A DNA stretch of 43,118 nt from Candidatus Sumerlaeota bacterium (lineage in GTDB: Bacteria > Sumerlaeota > Sumerlaeia > JADFCW01): positions 1-43,118 of the forward strand of contig JADFCW010000013.1 of NCBI GenBank assembly GCA_017161705.1, in the 5' to 3' direction. A model generated the notes under the pieces. The model had not been told where the DNA came from. It did no database searches and saw nothing but the letters and a program-made list of their open reading frames with translations. Both the position numbers and the translations under genes were made by a program. Numbering within the stretch: position 1 is the first letter of the stretch; each line of letters begins with the position of its first letter. This document shows positions 27,818 to 37,121 of the stretch, piece by piece.

Positions 27818-28915
27818 TCAACCCCACTCGTATTGCTTGGGCATGTTGCTGTGCAGCTTGTACGTGCGTTTGACGTTCTCGGGTTTCTCGCCCTGAATCT
27901 CGATCTTCGCCAGGTCGGCCTGACCCATTCCCGCCTGGGCGCAGAAATTGAGGTAGCCGACTTTCTTCCAATCAATGCCCATGACCTCGATGGCCACGCG
28001 GTCGGCTGCCAGAAAATCCGTGCTCGCAATAGCGATCCGGTGGTCCACAGGCGTGCCGCCGGTCGGGCCGTTGCCCTCCATGCCCTGGAAGCCGTCAATC
28101 AGCGCCAGATGCGGCCGCAGCTGCTCGGCCAGCTTGAACAAGTTGAAATTGACTCCCCGGATGGTGTTTCCGCCGTGCGTGATGGGCTTGTCGTTCCGCC
28201 CTTTCTTGTCCTTGCCCCAACCCGCGGTGGTATCTTTGATGACAGCGCCAACCAGAAGATTTTTCAAGGACAACGTGGCCACAACCCGGTCGTGGGTCTT
28301 CAGGCGCGCGGCTGAAATAATATAGGTGTCGGGGTCGAACACCATTTTGGTTGTGCGCGCCGGAACCACCCGGAATTTGTCGTCTATGCAATACATATAG
28401 GTGAACGGCTGCGTGTCGAAATCAATCAGCGGCACCTGGTATTTGCGTGCCAGTTCCTCATAGCCATAATTCTTGAATCCCTCGGTGGCGGGCGCGTTTG
28501 CCGACGACTCGCCGATCACGATCTCGCCCTTGAAAATCGGCCTGAGAAACTCGATGATGCCCTCGGCCACCGGCGCCTGGGTCGCGCACAAGGGAATCGC
28601 CGTGTGAACGAAGTTCGGTTTGATCAGCACGCGTTTCTTGCCTTCGAGCCCGCGCCGGATTTCCGGTTCGATCGCCTTCAGCGCCTCGATTGTGTTACGC
28701 CTCTGATCGTCGCCCTGAATCAGCGAAACGCGGCTGGTTGTTTGCAGCGCGTTAGACACGCCGGCCAGCTGGTTCAGCGACTCGCCGCCGACGGTCGCTG
28801 GCGCGTCGGCGGGAAAAGCGCTTCGGCCCGCGGTTGCCAGCGCCGCGCCGCCGCCCGCCGCAAACAGGCTGCGCAAGAAATCCCGCCGCGATCTCCACTC
28901 CCTTTGTTGCACCAT
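27818..28915 (-). CDS. DUF362 domain protein with twin-arginine-type signal
   Basis: SRRDFLRSLFAAGGGAALA; RVLIKPNFVHTAIPLCATQAPVAEGIIEFLRPIFKGEIVIGESS; ISAARLKTHDRVVATLSLKNLLVGAV. Confidence 0.85.
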   Translation of the reverse strand: MVQQREWRSRRDFLRSLFAAGGGAALATAGRSAFPADAPATVGGESLNQLAGVSNALQTTSRVSLIQGDDQRRNTIEALKAIEPEIRRGLEGKKRVLIKPNFVHTAIPLCATQAPVAEGIIEFLRPIFKGEIVIGESSANAPATEGFKNYGYEELARKYQVPLIDFDTQPFTYMYCIDDKFRVVPARTTKMVFDPDTYIISAARLKTHDRVVATLSLKNLLVGAVIKDTTAGWGKDKKGRNDKPITHGGNTIRGVNFNLFKLAEQLRPHLALIDGFQGMEGNGPTGGTPVDHRIAIASTDFLAADRVAIEVMGIDWKKVGYLNFCAQAGMGQADLAKIEIQGEKPENVKRTYKLHSNMPKQYEWG

Positions 28916-29224
28916 TGTCCCGATTCTCCTTTCGTATATAGCGTAATGAAAGTATCGGCAGGAAATGCGGCCAGTTCAAGAGCAATCTCATCGCTTGCTG
29001 CGTTCGGTTCGTTCCTGCGGACAAAATTTCGCGCAGAAGCGCCGGGCGGCAAAGTTTTTCGCTTGATTCCCCTAATCGCCCGTCCAGCATCTTCTCTCTG
29101 TTTGTTCATCGCTCCAGACCCACGCGGTGTTTCTTGCAGCGGTTGCTTTGGGCGAAAAGAACGTTGTGCAAGTTTTGAGCGGGCTGCGTGTCCGCCCCAC
29201 TTATTTCATAGAGGAGAACCATCC

Positions 29225-30280
29225 GTGATTCGAGCCAAAATCATCGGGGCCGGCGGCTACGGCGGCGTCGGCGTTACGGAACTTCTTTTGCGTCATCCCA
29301 ATGTCAAAATTCTCGGCCTCTACGACATCGCCGATATCGGCAAGCCGTTCAGCGCTCTCTATCCGCACCTGGCCGGCTTCTGCGATCTGCCGATCCTCGA
29401 CGCCGCGCACGAGGCCGATTCCGAACCCGCCGACGTGGCCTTCCTCGCCACGCCCGACGGGGCCGGTCAGCAACTGGCCCCCGGTCTGGTGGCCCGCGGC
29501 ACACGCGTCGTGGACTACAGCGGCGATTTCCGGTTCAATACCCCCGCCGACTATCAGGAATACGCCACACGCATCGGTCGCAATCCGGTTCACGGAGCGC
29601 CAGAATTACTGGCCAAATCTGTTTATGGTCTGGCCGAGCTGCATCGCGCCGCCATTGCCGAAGCGCCTGTGGTTGGCAATCCCGGCTGCTTTGCCGTGAG
29701 CATCATCCTGGGCTTTGCTCCCGCCGTCAAAGCCGGCCTGGTGGCGCTCGACAGTCTCATCGCCGACTCGAAGACGGGCGTCTCGGGCGCCGGCAAGACA
29801 CCCCGCCCCAACTTCCATTATCCCGCACAATACGACAATATGTATGCCTACAAGATGACCGGCCATCAGCATGTCATCGAGATCGAGCAACAGCTGTCGC
29901 GCCTTGCCGGACAGCGCATCGCCCTGACCTTCACGCCGCAAGTCGTCCCTGTCTGCCGCGGCATTCTGTCGTGCTGTTACGGGACGCTGGTTCGCGACGT
30001 GTCGCTCGACGACGTCCGGCAAGTCTATCTCGACTTTTACCGCGGGGCAAAATTTGTCCGCGTCCTGCCCAAAGGAGCGGCCGGCCAAAATGCCGCCGTA
30101 CGCGGCTCCAACTTCTGCGACCTTTGGATCAATGTGGACCCGCGCACCCGCCGGATGGTCGTTATCTCCCACATTGACAACCTGATGAAAGGCCAGGCCG
30201 GCTCCGCCGTGCAGAACATGAACATCATGTTCGGCTTGGATGAAACGGCGGGATTGGACCGTCCGGGGATCTATCCGTAA
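29225..30280 (+). CDS. argC: N-acetyl-gamma-glutamyl-phosphate reductase
   Basis: GTG start after GAGGAG SD (VIRAKIIGAGGYGGVGVTELLLRHPNVKILGLYD); VVGNPGCFAVSIILGFAPAVKAGL (catalytic Cys); SKTGVSGAGKTPRPNFHYPAQYDNMYAYKMTGHQHVIEIEQQL. Confidence 0.94.
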   Translation: MIRAKIIGAGGYGGVGVTELLLRHPNVKILGLYDIADIGKPFSALYPHLAGFCDLPILDAAHEADSEPADVAFLATPDGAGQQLAPGLVARGTRVVDYSGDFRFNTPADYQEYATRIGRNPVHGAPELLAKSVYGLAELHRAAIAEAPVVGNPGCFAVSIILGFAPAVKAGLVALDSLIADSKTGVSGAGKTPRPNFHYPAQYDNMYAYKMTGHQHVIEIEQQLSRLAGQRIALTFTPQVVPVCRGILSCCYGTLVRDVSLDDVRQVYLDFYRGAKFVRVLPKGAAGQNAAVRGSNFCDLWINVDPRTRRMVVISHIDNLMKGQAGSAVQNMNIMFGLDETAGLDRPGIYP

Positions 30281-30310
30281 GTTTTTGCTGGGTGTTTTGC
30301 CTTCCCACGG

Positions 30311-30480
30311 ACAGCCCTCGCATACAGGGTGAGCGCGGGTGCTATTGTCGTCTTTGGAGAGCTTCCCGGCAGAGGGCTGTTTTTCCTTATTTGACACGGC
30401 AACCTGTAGTTATTGCAGGATGTTGGAAGGCGGGGAATGCCTCGGCGGAGTTTTTTTCAATCGCCCAGTCCAACACATCG
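30311..30480 (+). promoter_or_regulatory. Putative structured leader/attenuator upstream of the Gfo/Idh gene
   Basis: Inverted repeats acagccctc (30311-30319)/gagggctgt (30372-30380) followed by ttttcctt; cctgta-gttat-tgcagg (30403-30419); gatgttgga (30419-30427)/tccaacacatc (30469-30479), the last arm abutting the SD GGGAGG. Confidence 0.3.
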
Positions 30481-30491
30481 GGAGGTTTGTC

Positions 30492-31826
30492 ATGAGGATG
30501 AATCGCCGCAGTTTTCTGGCAAGCGGCATCGCGGGCGGTGCGGCCCTGGGGGCACCCGCTATTCTCGGTGCGCAAAAGAACAAGAAATACAAGACCGCCC
30601 TGATCGGCAGCGGCTGGTGGGGCATGAACATCCTCAACGAGGCTATCGCCGCGGGCGAGTCCGATGTCGTAGCCCTGTGCGATGTGGATGAGAACCAGCT
30701 CAATCCAGCAGCCGAATCGGTCGAGAAAAAAACAGGTTCGACGCCGCGGAAATACAAAGATTTCCGCGAGATGCTCCAAAAAGAAAAACCGGACATCTGC
30801 ATTGTCGCGACGCCCGACCACTGGCACCCTCTGGCGATGATCGAGGCAGTCAAAGCGGGTGCGCACGTTTACGTGGAAAAGCCGATCAGCCATACAATCC
30901 GCGAGGGGCGGGCAATGGTCAAGGCGGCGCGCGAGGCCGGCCGAGTCGTGCAAGTTGGAACGCACCGGCGGATTTCGCCGCACAACGTGTCGGGCCGCGA
31001 GTTCATCCGTTCAGGGAAGGTCGGCAAAATCGGGATGGTGCGCGCGTTTGTGCTGTATGCCGGCAGCGGTCCCGAAACGCCGCGCAAAAATGTCGAGCCG
31101 CCGAAAGGTCTGGATTGGGACATGTGGTGCGGTCCGGCGCCCGTACGGCCCTACAACGGACAGCCCGGCGGCATTCATCCGCGCGGCTTCCGACAGTATC
31201 TCGACTACGCCAATGGCACGCTCGGCGACTGGGGAATTCACTGGCTCGACCAGACTCGATGGATTCTGGACTTGAAATACCCCAAAACGATTTTCTCGGT
31301 CGGCGGCCGGCCCATCAAAGGCAAGCCCGTCCTGACCCAGGAAGAACAGACAACCGATGCGCCCGACCACCAGATCGCCGCGTTTCACTTCGACGACCTC
31401 GACGTGACATGGGAGCATCGTCAGTTTGGCGGCAACAACGCCGAGAAAGGCGAGTCGGTTGGCTGCTATTTTTACGGCGACAAGGGGACGTTCCACATGG
31501 GGTGGAAGAGCGGCTGGACATTCTATCCGTCCAATTCCAAGGAGGCGGTGATTGCGGAAAAGGCGCAATTGAATTCGCCCGACGACCAGAATATCAAAGA
31601 GCTATGGGCGGATTTTCTGCGCTGTATCAAGACCGGCGAGCGCCCCGTAAGCGACATCGAGGAAGGCCACCTTTCGACCACCATGAGTCTGCTTGGCATG
31701 CTCTCGATGAAACTCGGCCGCAGTGTCGTATGGGACGGCGAGAAGGAGGAAGTTCTCGGCGACCCGGAAGCCAACAAACTCCTTGAACGCCCCTACCGTG
31801 CCCCCTGGGTGTATCCGAAGGGATGA
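30492..31826 (+). CDS. Gfo/Idh/MocA-family oxidoreductase with TAT-like signal
   Basis: MRMNRRSFLASGIAGGAALGAPAILGAQ; YKTALIGSGWWGMNILNEAI; PDICIVATPDHWHPLAMIEAVKAGAHVYVEKPISHTIREGRAMVKAARE. Confidence 0.95.
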   Translation: MRMNRRSFLASGIAGGAALGAPAILGAQKNKKYKTALIGSGWWGMNILNEAIAAGESDVVALCDVDENQLNPAAESVEKKTGSTPRKYKDFREMLQKEKPDICIVATPDHWHPLAMIEAVKAGAHVYVEKPISHTIREGRAMVKAAREAGRVVQVGTHRRISPHNVSGREFIRSGKVGKIGMVRAFVLYAGSGPETPRKNVEPPKGLDWDMWCGPAPVRPYNGQPGGIHPRGFRQYLDYANGTLGDWGIHWLDQTRWILDLKYPKTIFSVGGRPIKGKPVLTQEEQTTDAPDHQIAAFHFDDLDVTWEHRQFGGNNAEKGESVGCYFYGDKGTFHMGWKSGWTFYPSNSKEAVIAEKAQLNSPDDQNIKELWADFLRCIKTGERPVSDIEEGHLSTTMSLLGMLSMKLGRSVVWDGEKEEVLGDPEANKLLERPYRAPWVYPKG

Positions 31827-31991
31827 GAGCGCTATAGGGGAGTCGGGGCGTGCAAGCGGTACGCCCCCATAACCTATATTGGATTCGGCTGGCGGAAATT
31901 GCAGGCGCTGGGCGAAGTGTAAAACAATATAAACGCGCATGCAAAAGCAGAGGACGAAAACTCCAGCGCTGTCGCTCCACGCGAACAGAAA

Positions 31992-32729
31992 ATGAACGAT
32001 CAAGACAGTGTTGCTTGGGTTCGCGCGCGGCTGAAGCAGGCCCGTAAGGTTTTTGTTCTCACCGGCGCGGGTATCTCGGCCGAAAGCGGCATCCCTACCT
32101 TTCGCGGCCCCGAAGGCTATTGGAAAAACTACTCCCCGCAGCAGCTGGCTTCGCCCGAGGGCTTTGCCCGCGATCCAAAACTGGTCTGGGAATGGTACAA
32201 TCACCGGCGGCGTGTCATTGCCGGCTGCGAGCCGAACGCCGCCCACCGCGCTGTGGCCGAGATCGAGCGCCGCGCCGGCCAATTCCTTCTCTGCACGCAA
32301 AATGTGGACGGCCTGCATCAGCGCGCCGGCAGCCGGTGCGTGGTCGAAATCCATGGCTCGATCTGGCGCACGAGACCGGCCGCGGGCGGCGGCGCACCGT
32401 TCGAGGATCGAACAATCTACGACGAAGACCAGCTGCCGGTGCGTGCTCCCGATGGCGCGCTCCTGCGGCCCGACGTGGTCTGGTTCGGCGAGGCGCTGCC
32501 GGCCGACGCCTATGCGCGCGTGGATGCCTTTCTGACTTCCGGCCCTGTGGACGTCGCGTTTGTCATCGGCACCTCGGCCGTGTTCCCCTACATCGTCCGC
32601 TGGGCGGCGATCCCGCGGCATCAAGGGGCGCTGGTCGTTGAAATCAATCCCGCCCCGTCATTGCCGGAAAACATCGCCGCCGTGCGCTTCGCCGCTAAAG
32701 CCGGCGACATCCTGCCGCAGCTGCTCTAA
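31992..32729 (+). CDS. Sir2-family NAD-dependent protein deacylase (sirtuin) lacking the zinc-ribbon cysteines
   Basis: KVFVLTGAGISAESGIPTFRGPEGYW; CTQNVDGLHQRAGSRCVVEIHGS (catalytic His); VVWFGEALP; VAFVIGTSAVFPYI; VVEINPAPS. The zinc-ribbon region reads RTRPAAGGGAPFEDRTIYDEDQLPVRAPDGALLRP, with no Cys. Confidence 0.93.
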   Translation: MNDQDSVAWVRARLKQARKVFVLTGAGISAESGIPTFRGPEGYWKNYSPQQLASPEGFARDPKLVWEWYNHRRRVIAGCEPNAAHRAVAEIERRAGQFLLCTQNVDGLHQRAGSRCVVEIHGSIWRTRPAAGGGAPFEDRTIYDEDQLPVRAPDGALLRPDVVWFGEALPADAYARVDAFLTSGPVDVAFVIGTSAVFPYIVRWAAIPRHQGALVVEINPAPSLPENIAAVRFAAKAGDILPQLL

Positions 32730-32898
32730 GCGTCACGACTTTATCCAGGCTGTCTGCTCTGTTCATGCCCTCCCCTCCGTCCGTATCCTTCCTCCATCGG
32801 GACAAACCCATTGACAAATCAGAGCCGCCCGGCAAAGTTTCTGGTTGCTTTTTTGACACGCAGACAAACCAACACCCGCGCATCTAACGAGGTATCCA

Positions 32899-34452
32899 AT
32901 GATCATAGAAACGGACGTTCTTATCATTGGCGCCGGCATAGCCGGCTGCACAACCGCTTTGGCCCTCGCCGATCGGGGCCACAGCGTTCTGCTCACCTCG
33001 CGTGCCGACGATCTGTTCGATTGCGCCACCGCTCATGCTCAGGGAGGGATTATCTATCGCGGCGAGAACGACAGCCCCGACCTGCTGGTCAAAGACATTA
33101 TCGAGGCCTCGGCCGGCGTCTGCAACGAAGCGGCGGCACGCCAGCTGGCCGAGAAAGGCCCCCAACTGGTCGAACAAATTCTGATCAAAAACTTGGGCGT
33201 GCCGTTTTCGCGCGATCCGCAGGGAACCTTCGATATCACCGAGGAGGGCGCCCACAGCGTGCCGCGTATTCTCCATGCCGACGATCTCACGGGACGCGCC
33301 ATCGAGGAGCGGCTTCTGGCCGCCGTCCGCCGCCATCCGCAAATCCGGTTGCTCAACCGAACCACAGCCGTGGACCTGCTGACGCTGTCGCATCACTCGA
33401 AGCGCAAGACCGATGTCTATCGCCCCCCTACGTGTGTAGGCGCCTACCTGCTCAATCAGGAAGCCAATCGCGTGGACATCTGCTTTGCCCGCGAAACCGT
33501 CCTCGCTACGGGCGGCCTCGGGCAAATTTACCTCCATACATCCAACCCGCCCGGTGCGCGCGGCGACGGCATCGCCATGGCCTATCGGGCCGGAGCTCGC
33601 ATCATCAATCTCGAATATGTGCAATTTCACCCGACCACGCTCCATGTGGGCGACGCCAGCAATTTCCTGATTTCCGAAAGCGTGCGCGGCGAGGGAGGCA
33701 TCCTCGTGGATGCCGCCGGTCGGCCTTTTATGGAAAAATATCACCCGCGCGGATCGCTCGCCCCTCGCGATGTGGTCTCGCGGGCCATCCATGAGGAACT
33801 CCTCGCCCAGCATTCCCCGTGCGTCTATCTGGACATCCGCCACAAAGACCCCGGCTGGATTCGCGAGCGATTCCCCAACATCTACCGCCGCTGCATGGAA
33901 GCCGGCATTGACATGACCCGCGACCTGATCCCGGTGGTTCCCGCCGCCCACTACAGCTGCGGCGGAGTGGCCACCGACCTGCAGGGCCGCACCTCGATGG
34001 AACGGCTCTGGGCCGTCGGCGAAGTGGCGTGCACAGGGCTTCACGGCGCCAACCGTTTGGCGTCCACCTCGCTCCTGGAAGGGCTGGTCTGGGGACACGA
34101 GGCGGCGCACGCTATTGCCGCACGGTTGGCGGAGACCCGCTATGACTTCCCGGTTGTGGACGAATGGAAGTATGAAAAAGAAACTGCGGACCCGGCGCTC
34201 ATTCATCAAGACTGGATGACGATTCGCTATACGATGTGGAACTACGTCGGGCTGGTGCGCTCGCGGCGCCGCCTCATGCGTGCGCGGCGTATCTTGCGCG
34301 AACTGTACCTCGAAATCGAGGAATTCTACGCCCGCGCTACCCTGACCGATGCTATGGTCGGCCTGCGCAACGGCGTCCAGACTGCTTTGGCGGTTCTCTT
34401 CGCCGCCTGGGAAAACCGCGACAGTGTAGGCTGTCATTACCGGGTGGACTGA
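32899..34452 (+). CDS. nadB: L-aspartate oxidase
   Basis: DVLIIGAGIAGCTTALALADRGHSVLL (FAD Rossmann); ATAHAQGGIIYRGENDSPDLLVKDIIEASAGVCNEAAARQLAEKGPQLVEQIL; VQFHPTTL; HYSCGGVATDLQGRTSMERLWAVGEVACTGLHGANRLASTSLLEGLVWG. Confidence 0.95.
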   Translation: MIIETDVLIIGAGIAGCTTALALADRGHSVLLTSRADDLFDCATAHAQGGIIYRGENDSPDLLVKDIIEASAGVCNEAAARQLAEKGPQLVEQILIKNLGVPFSRDPQGTFDITEEGAHSVPRILHADDLTGRAIEERLLAAVRRHPQIRLLNRTTAVDLLTLSHHSKRKTDVYRPPTCVGAYLLNQEANRVDICFARETVLATGGLGQIYLHTSNPPGARGDGIAMAYRAGARIINLEYVQFHPTTLHVGDASNFLISESVRGEGGILVDAAGRPFMEKYHPRGSLAPRDVVSRAIHEELLAQHSPCVYLDIRHKDPGWIRERFPNIYRRCMEAGIDMTRDLIPVVPAAHYSCGGVATDLQGRTSMERLWAVGEVACTGLHGANRLASTSLLEGLVWGHEAAHAIAARLAETRYDFPVVDEWKYEKETADPALIHQDWMTIRYTMWNYVGLVRSRRRLMRARRILRELYLEIEEFYARATLTDAMVGLRNGVQTALAVLFAAWENRDSVGCHYRVD

Positions 34453-34632
34453 GCGCGGCGGCGCGCGTTGAAAACACTGTCTCCGCCGCAAATCGTCTCG
34501 GCGCTGCGCCCTGCGCGCACAGACAAAGAGCCGCGCTTCCCCCATCGAGGCTGATTTTACAACCATGCCCATGAATCGAGTATGGAACACCCTCTCTTGT
34601 ATTTGAATCATAAACAACGGAAGGATGTTTCG

Positions 34633-35997
34633 ATGACTGGAGGAGGAAAGAGGTTTGTCGCCGTCATCATTGCGGCGCTGGCGTTTGCCGCCGGCGCAAA
34701 CTGTTCTCCGGCTTCGGAGGCCGCACCGCCATCCGCTCTCAACGTCGCTGATTTTGGCGCCCGCGGCGACGGAGGAACAGACGACACGGAGGCGTTCGCC
34801 AACGCCTTGAAGGCCGCAGCCGAACGCGGCGTGTCCGAAGTGGCCGCGCCGCCGGGGCTTTATCGCATCGGGGGTGCTCTCGAAATTCCCCACGGCATAT
34901 CGCTTTCAGGCTCATGGAAGAGCCCGCACCACGCGCAAACGGTCGGCCCGACCACCGGCACGGTGATTCTGGCTGTCGGGGGCCGCGGGCGCGAAGACGG
35001 CCCGCCGCTGTTTCTGCTCAACGCCAACGCCGCGCTGCGCGGCCTCACCATTTTTTATCCTGAACAGAGCATGCGCGAAGTTGTCCCTTATCCCTGGACC
35101 ATCCAGGGGCGCGGCATGCACTGCACGATCGAAAACCTTACGCTGGTCAACGCCTATCAGGCCGTTGATTTCGGCACGCATCACAACGAGTTGCACGTCG
35201 TGCGCAATGTGTTTGGTCTGGCACTGCGGCGCGGCATCTGGGTGGACAACTGCACGGACATCGGCCGCATCGAAAACGTCCATTTCAATCCACACTACTG
35301 GGCGCGCTCGCCGTGGATCGGCCGCGGCCGCGGGCCCGACTGGAACACCCTGATGAACTATCTCGTCGCCAACGGCGAGGCGTTCATCTTCGGCCGCAGT
35401 GACTGGGAATACGTCCTCAATACCTTTTGCTACGGCTATCGGGTTGGCTACAAGTTCATTCCGGGCCGCAGCGGCATCGGCACCAACGGAAACTTCCTCG
35501 GCATCGGCGCCGACGGCGGCAATATCGGCCTGCTCGCCGAGGCGGCCAATCCCTACGGTCTATTGGTGACCAACGGCGAGTTTGTGGCCATGCGCGGGCC
35601 CGAACCCACGGAGATTGTGACCGGGCCGGATTTCCGCGGCGTATTGCAGCTGAACAACTGCGCGTTCTGGGGGCCGGCTTTCCGCGTCGCACGGCTCCAG
35701 GGGCCGGGAACCGTGAGTTTCAATCAATGCAATTTCGTGCAATGGAATCGGACGCAGCCGGCGCTGCGCGTCGAGGGCGGCGCCGTCAGCGTCATTGGTT
35801 GCCGTTTCCAGAAAGCCTTTCCCCACATTTTCATCGGCGAGCAGGTCAAAGGCGCGACGCTGATCGGCAACCTCGCCACCGGCCCCTTCCAGGTCGAGCG
35901 CCATCCCGACGCGCGGGTGGAAATGCTTGCAAATATCGGCGACTTGCAGGATGGAACGCCATCGCGATCGAAAAAGGAGAAGACCCAAAAACCATGA
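34633..35997 (+). CDS. Secreted right-handed beta-helix (pectate lyase superfamily-like) protein
   Basis: Signal-like MTGGGKRFVAVIIAALAFAAGANCSPAS; LNVADFGARGDGGTDDTEAFANALKAAAERGVSEVAAPPGLYRIGGALEIPHGISLSG is the Pectate_lyase_3 start; repetitive N/G-rich beta-helix body. Confidence 0.82.
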   Translation: MTGGGKRFVAVIIAALAFAAGANCSPASEAAPPSALNVADFGARGDGGTDDTEAFANALKAAAERGVSEVAAPPGLYRIGGALEIPHGISLSGSWKSPHHAQTVGPTTGTVILAVGGRGREDGPPLFLLNANAALRGLTIFYPEQSMREVVPYPWTIQGRGMHCTIENLTLVNAYQAVDFGTHHNELHVVRNVFGLALRRGIWVDNCTDIGRIENVHFNPHYWARSPWIGRGRGPDWNTLMNYLVANGEAFIFGRSDWEYVLNTFCYGYRVGYKFIPGRSGIGTNGNFLGIGADGGNIGLLAEAANPYGLLVTNGEFVAMRGPEPTEIVTGPDFRGVLQLNNCAFWGPAFRVARLQGPGTVSFNQCNFVQWNRTQPALRVEGGAVSVIGCRFQKAFPHIFIGEQVKGATLIGNLATGPFQVERHPDARVEMLANIGDLQDGTPSRSKKEKTQKP

Positions 35998-37121
35998 AAG
36001 CCATTCGCAAGACTGTGACGATCCTTGTGGCGGTTGGCGCGCTGGCCGTCGTGATGTTTTGGATGTCCGGCGGATTTGAGCACAAGATCGAACCGGGCAA
36101 AATCGAGCCGGAAACGCGCCGCGTCGGCGACTTGCCCACCGAAAAAATCCACGCCATCGTCGAAATGGAAACCGCCGAAGTTGTCGGCACGCTTCGCGCT
36201 CAACGCCGTACCGACGTCTCCGCCAAGATCATGGCGGCCATTGCCGATATTCCCGTCAAAGCCGGCGAAAAAGTGAAAAAGGGGCAGGTGCTTGTGCGGC
36301 TGGACGACCGCGACATGCAGGCGCGGGTCGAGCAGGCCAAAAAAGCCCTCGAGGCGGCGCAGGCGCAGGCCAAGCAACTCGGCGACGATCTCAAACGCTA
36401 TGCCGAAGTGCTGAAAGCCGGCGCCATGACCAAACAGCAATATGATCAGCAGGAAGCTGCCTACAAGGTGGCGCAAGCCCACGTCGAACGCGCCCAGCAA
36501 GCCGTCCGCGAAGCCGAGGTCGCTCTCTCTTACACGGTCATCGAGGCGCCAACCGACGGCGTGGTCGTGGACAAACATGCCGACAAAGGCGACACCGCTT
36601 CGCCCGGACAGCCGCTCCTGACCCTCTATGATCCCAGCCAGCTGCGTCTGGAAGCGCCGGTGCGCGAAAGCCTTGCCACGACGTTGCACGTCGGCGATCC
36701 GCTGCGCGTCAAGATCGAGGCGCTCGATCTGGAGGTCGAGGGCCGCGTGGATGAAATCGTCCCGCAGGCCGAGGCGGCCAGCCGCTCGGTTCTGGTCAAA
36801 GTGGCCGTGCCGAAACACCCGCGCATGGTCGAGGGACAGTTCGGCCGGCTGAGCATTCCGACGGGCCAGCGGCGGCGGCTGTGCATGCCGCTCTCGGCGG
36901 TGATCCGCATGGGCCAGCTGACGTTTTGCGATGCCGTGACGACCGGCGGGGTGCTCGAACGCCGGCCGATCAAACTGGGCGAACACAGCGAGTTCGGGCG
37001 GATCGAAGTGATTTCGGGACTCAAGGCCGGCGACGTGGTGGCGCTCTACGGTCCGCCGCCGGAGGCTATTCCTGAGAAGCTGCCGGGAGGACGGTATGTG
37101 GAGGAGGAGCCGAAGCCATGA
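35994..37121 (+). CDS. RND efflux periplasmic adaptor (membrane fusion protein), second system
   Basis: MKAIRKTVTILVAVGALAVVMFW; AKIMAAIADIPVKAGEKVKKGQVLVRLDDRDMQARVEQAKKALEAAQ; IEAPTDGVVVDKHADKGDTASPGQPLLTLYD. ATGA overlap with the upstream gene. Confidence 0.9.
   Translation: MKAIRKTVTILVAVGALAVVMFWMSGGFEHKIEPGKIEPETRRVGDLPTEKIHAIVEMETAEVVGTLRAQRRTDVSAKIMAAIADIPVKAGEKVKKGQVLVRLDDRDMQARVEQAKKALEAAQAQAKQLGDDLKRYAEVLKAGAMTKQQYDQQEAAYKVAQAHVERAQQAVREAEVALSYTVIEAPTDGVVVDKHADKGDTASPGQPLLTLYDPSQLRLEAPVRESLATTLHVGDPLRVKIEALDLEVEGRVDEIVPQAEAASRSVLVKVAVPKHPRMVEGQFGRLSIPTGQRRRLCMPLSAVIRMGQLTFCDAVTTGGVLERRPIKLGEHSEFGRIEVISGLKAGDVVALYGPPPEAIPEKLPGGRYVEEEPKP

Noticed and set aside
28604-29224. N-terminal extension of the ArgC ORF
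   Set aside because: The first ~207 codons overlap the divergent DUF362 gene and intergenic DNA; ArgC homology begins at VIRAKIIGAGGYGG after a good SD at 29225.
32884-34893. 669-aa minus-strand ORF
   Set aside because: Antisense to nadB and the start of the beta-helix gene; no domain signal.
35427-35993. N-terminal extension of the second adaptor ORF
   Set aside because: Overlaps the beta-helix gene in another frame; the true start is the ATGA-coupled ATG at 35994, followed by a signal-anchor.
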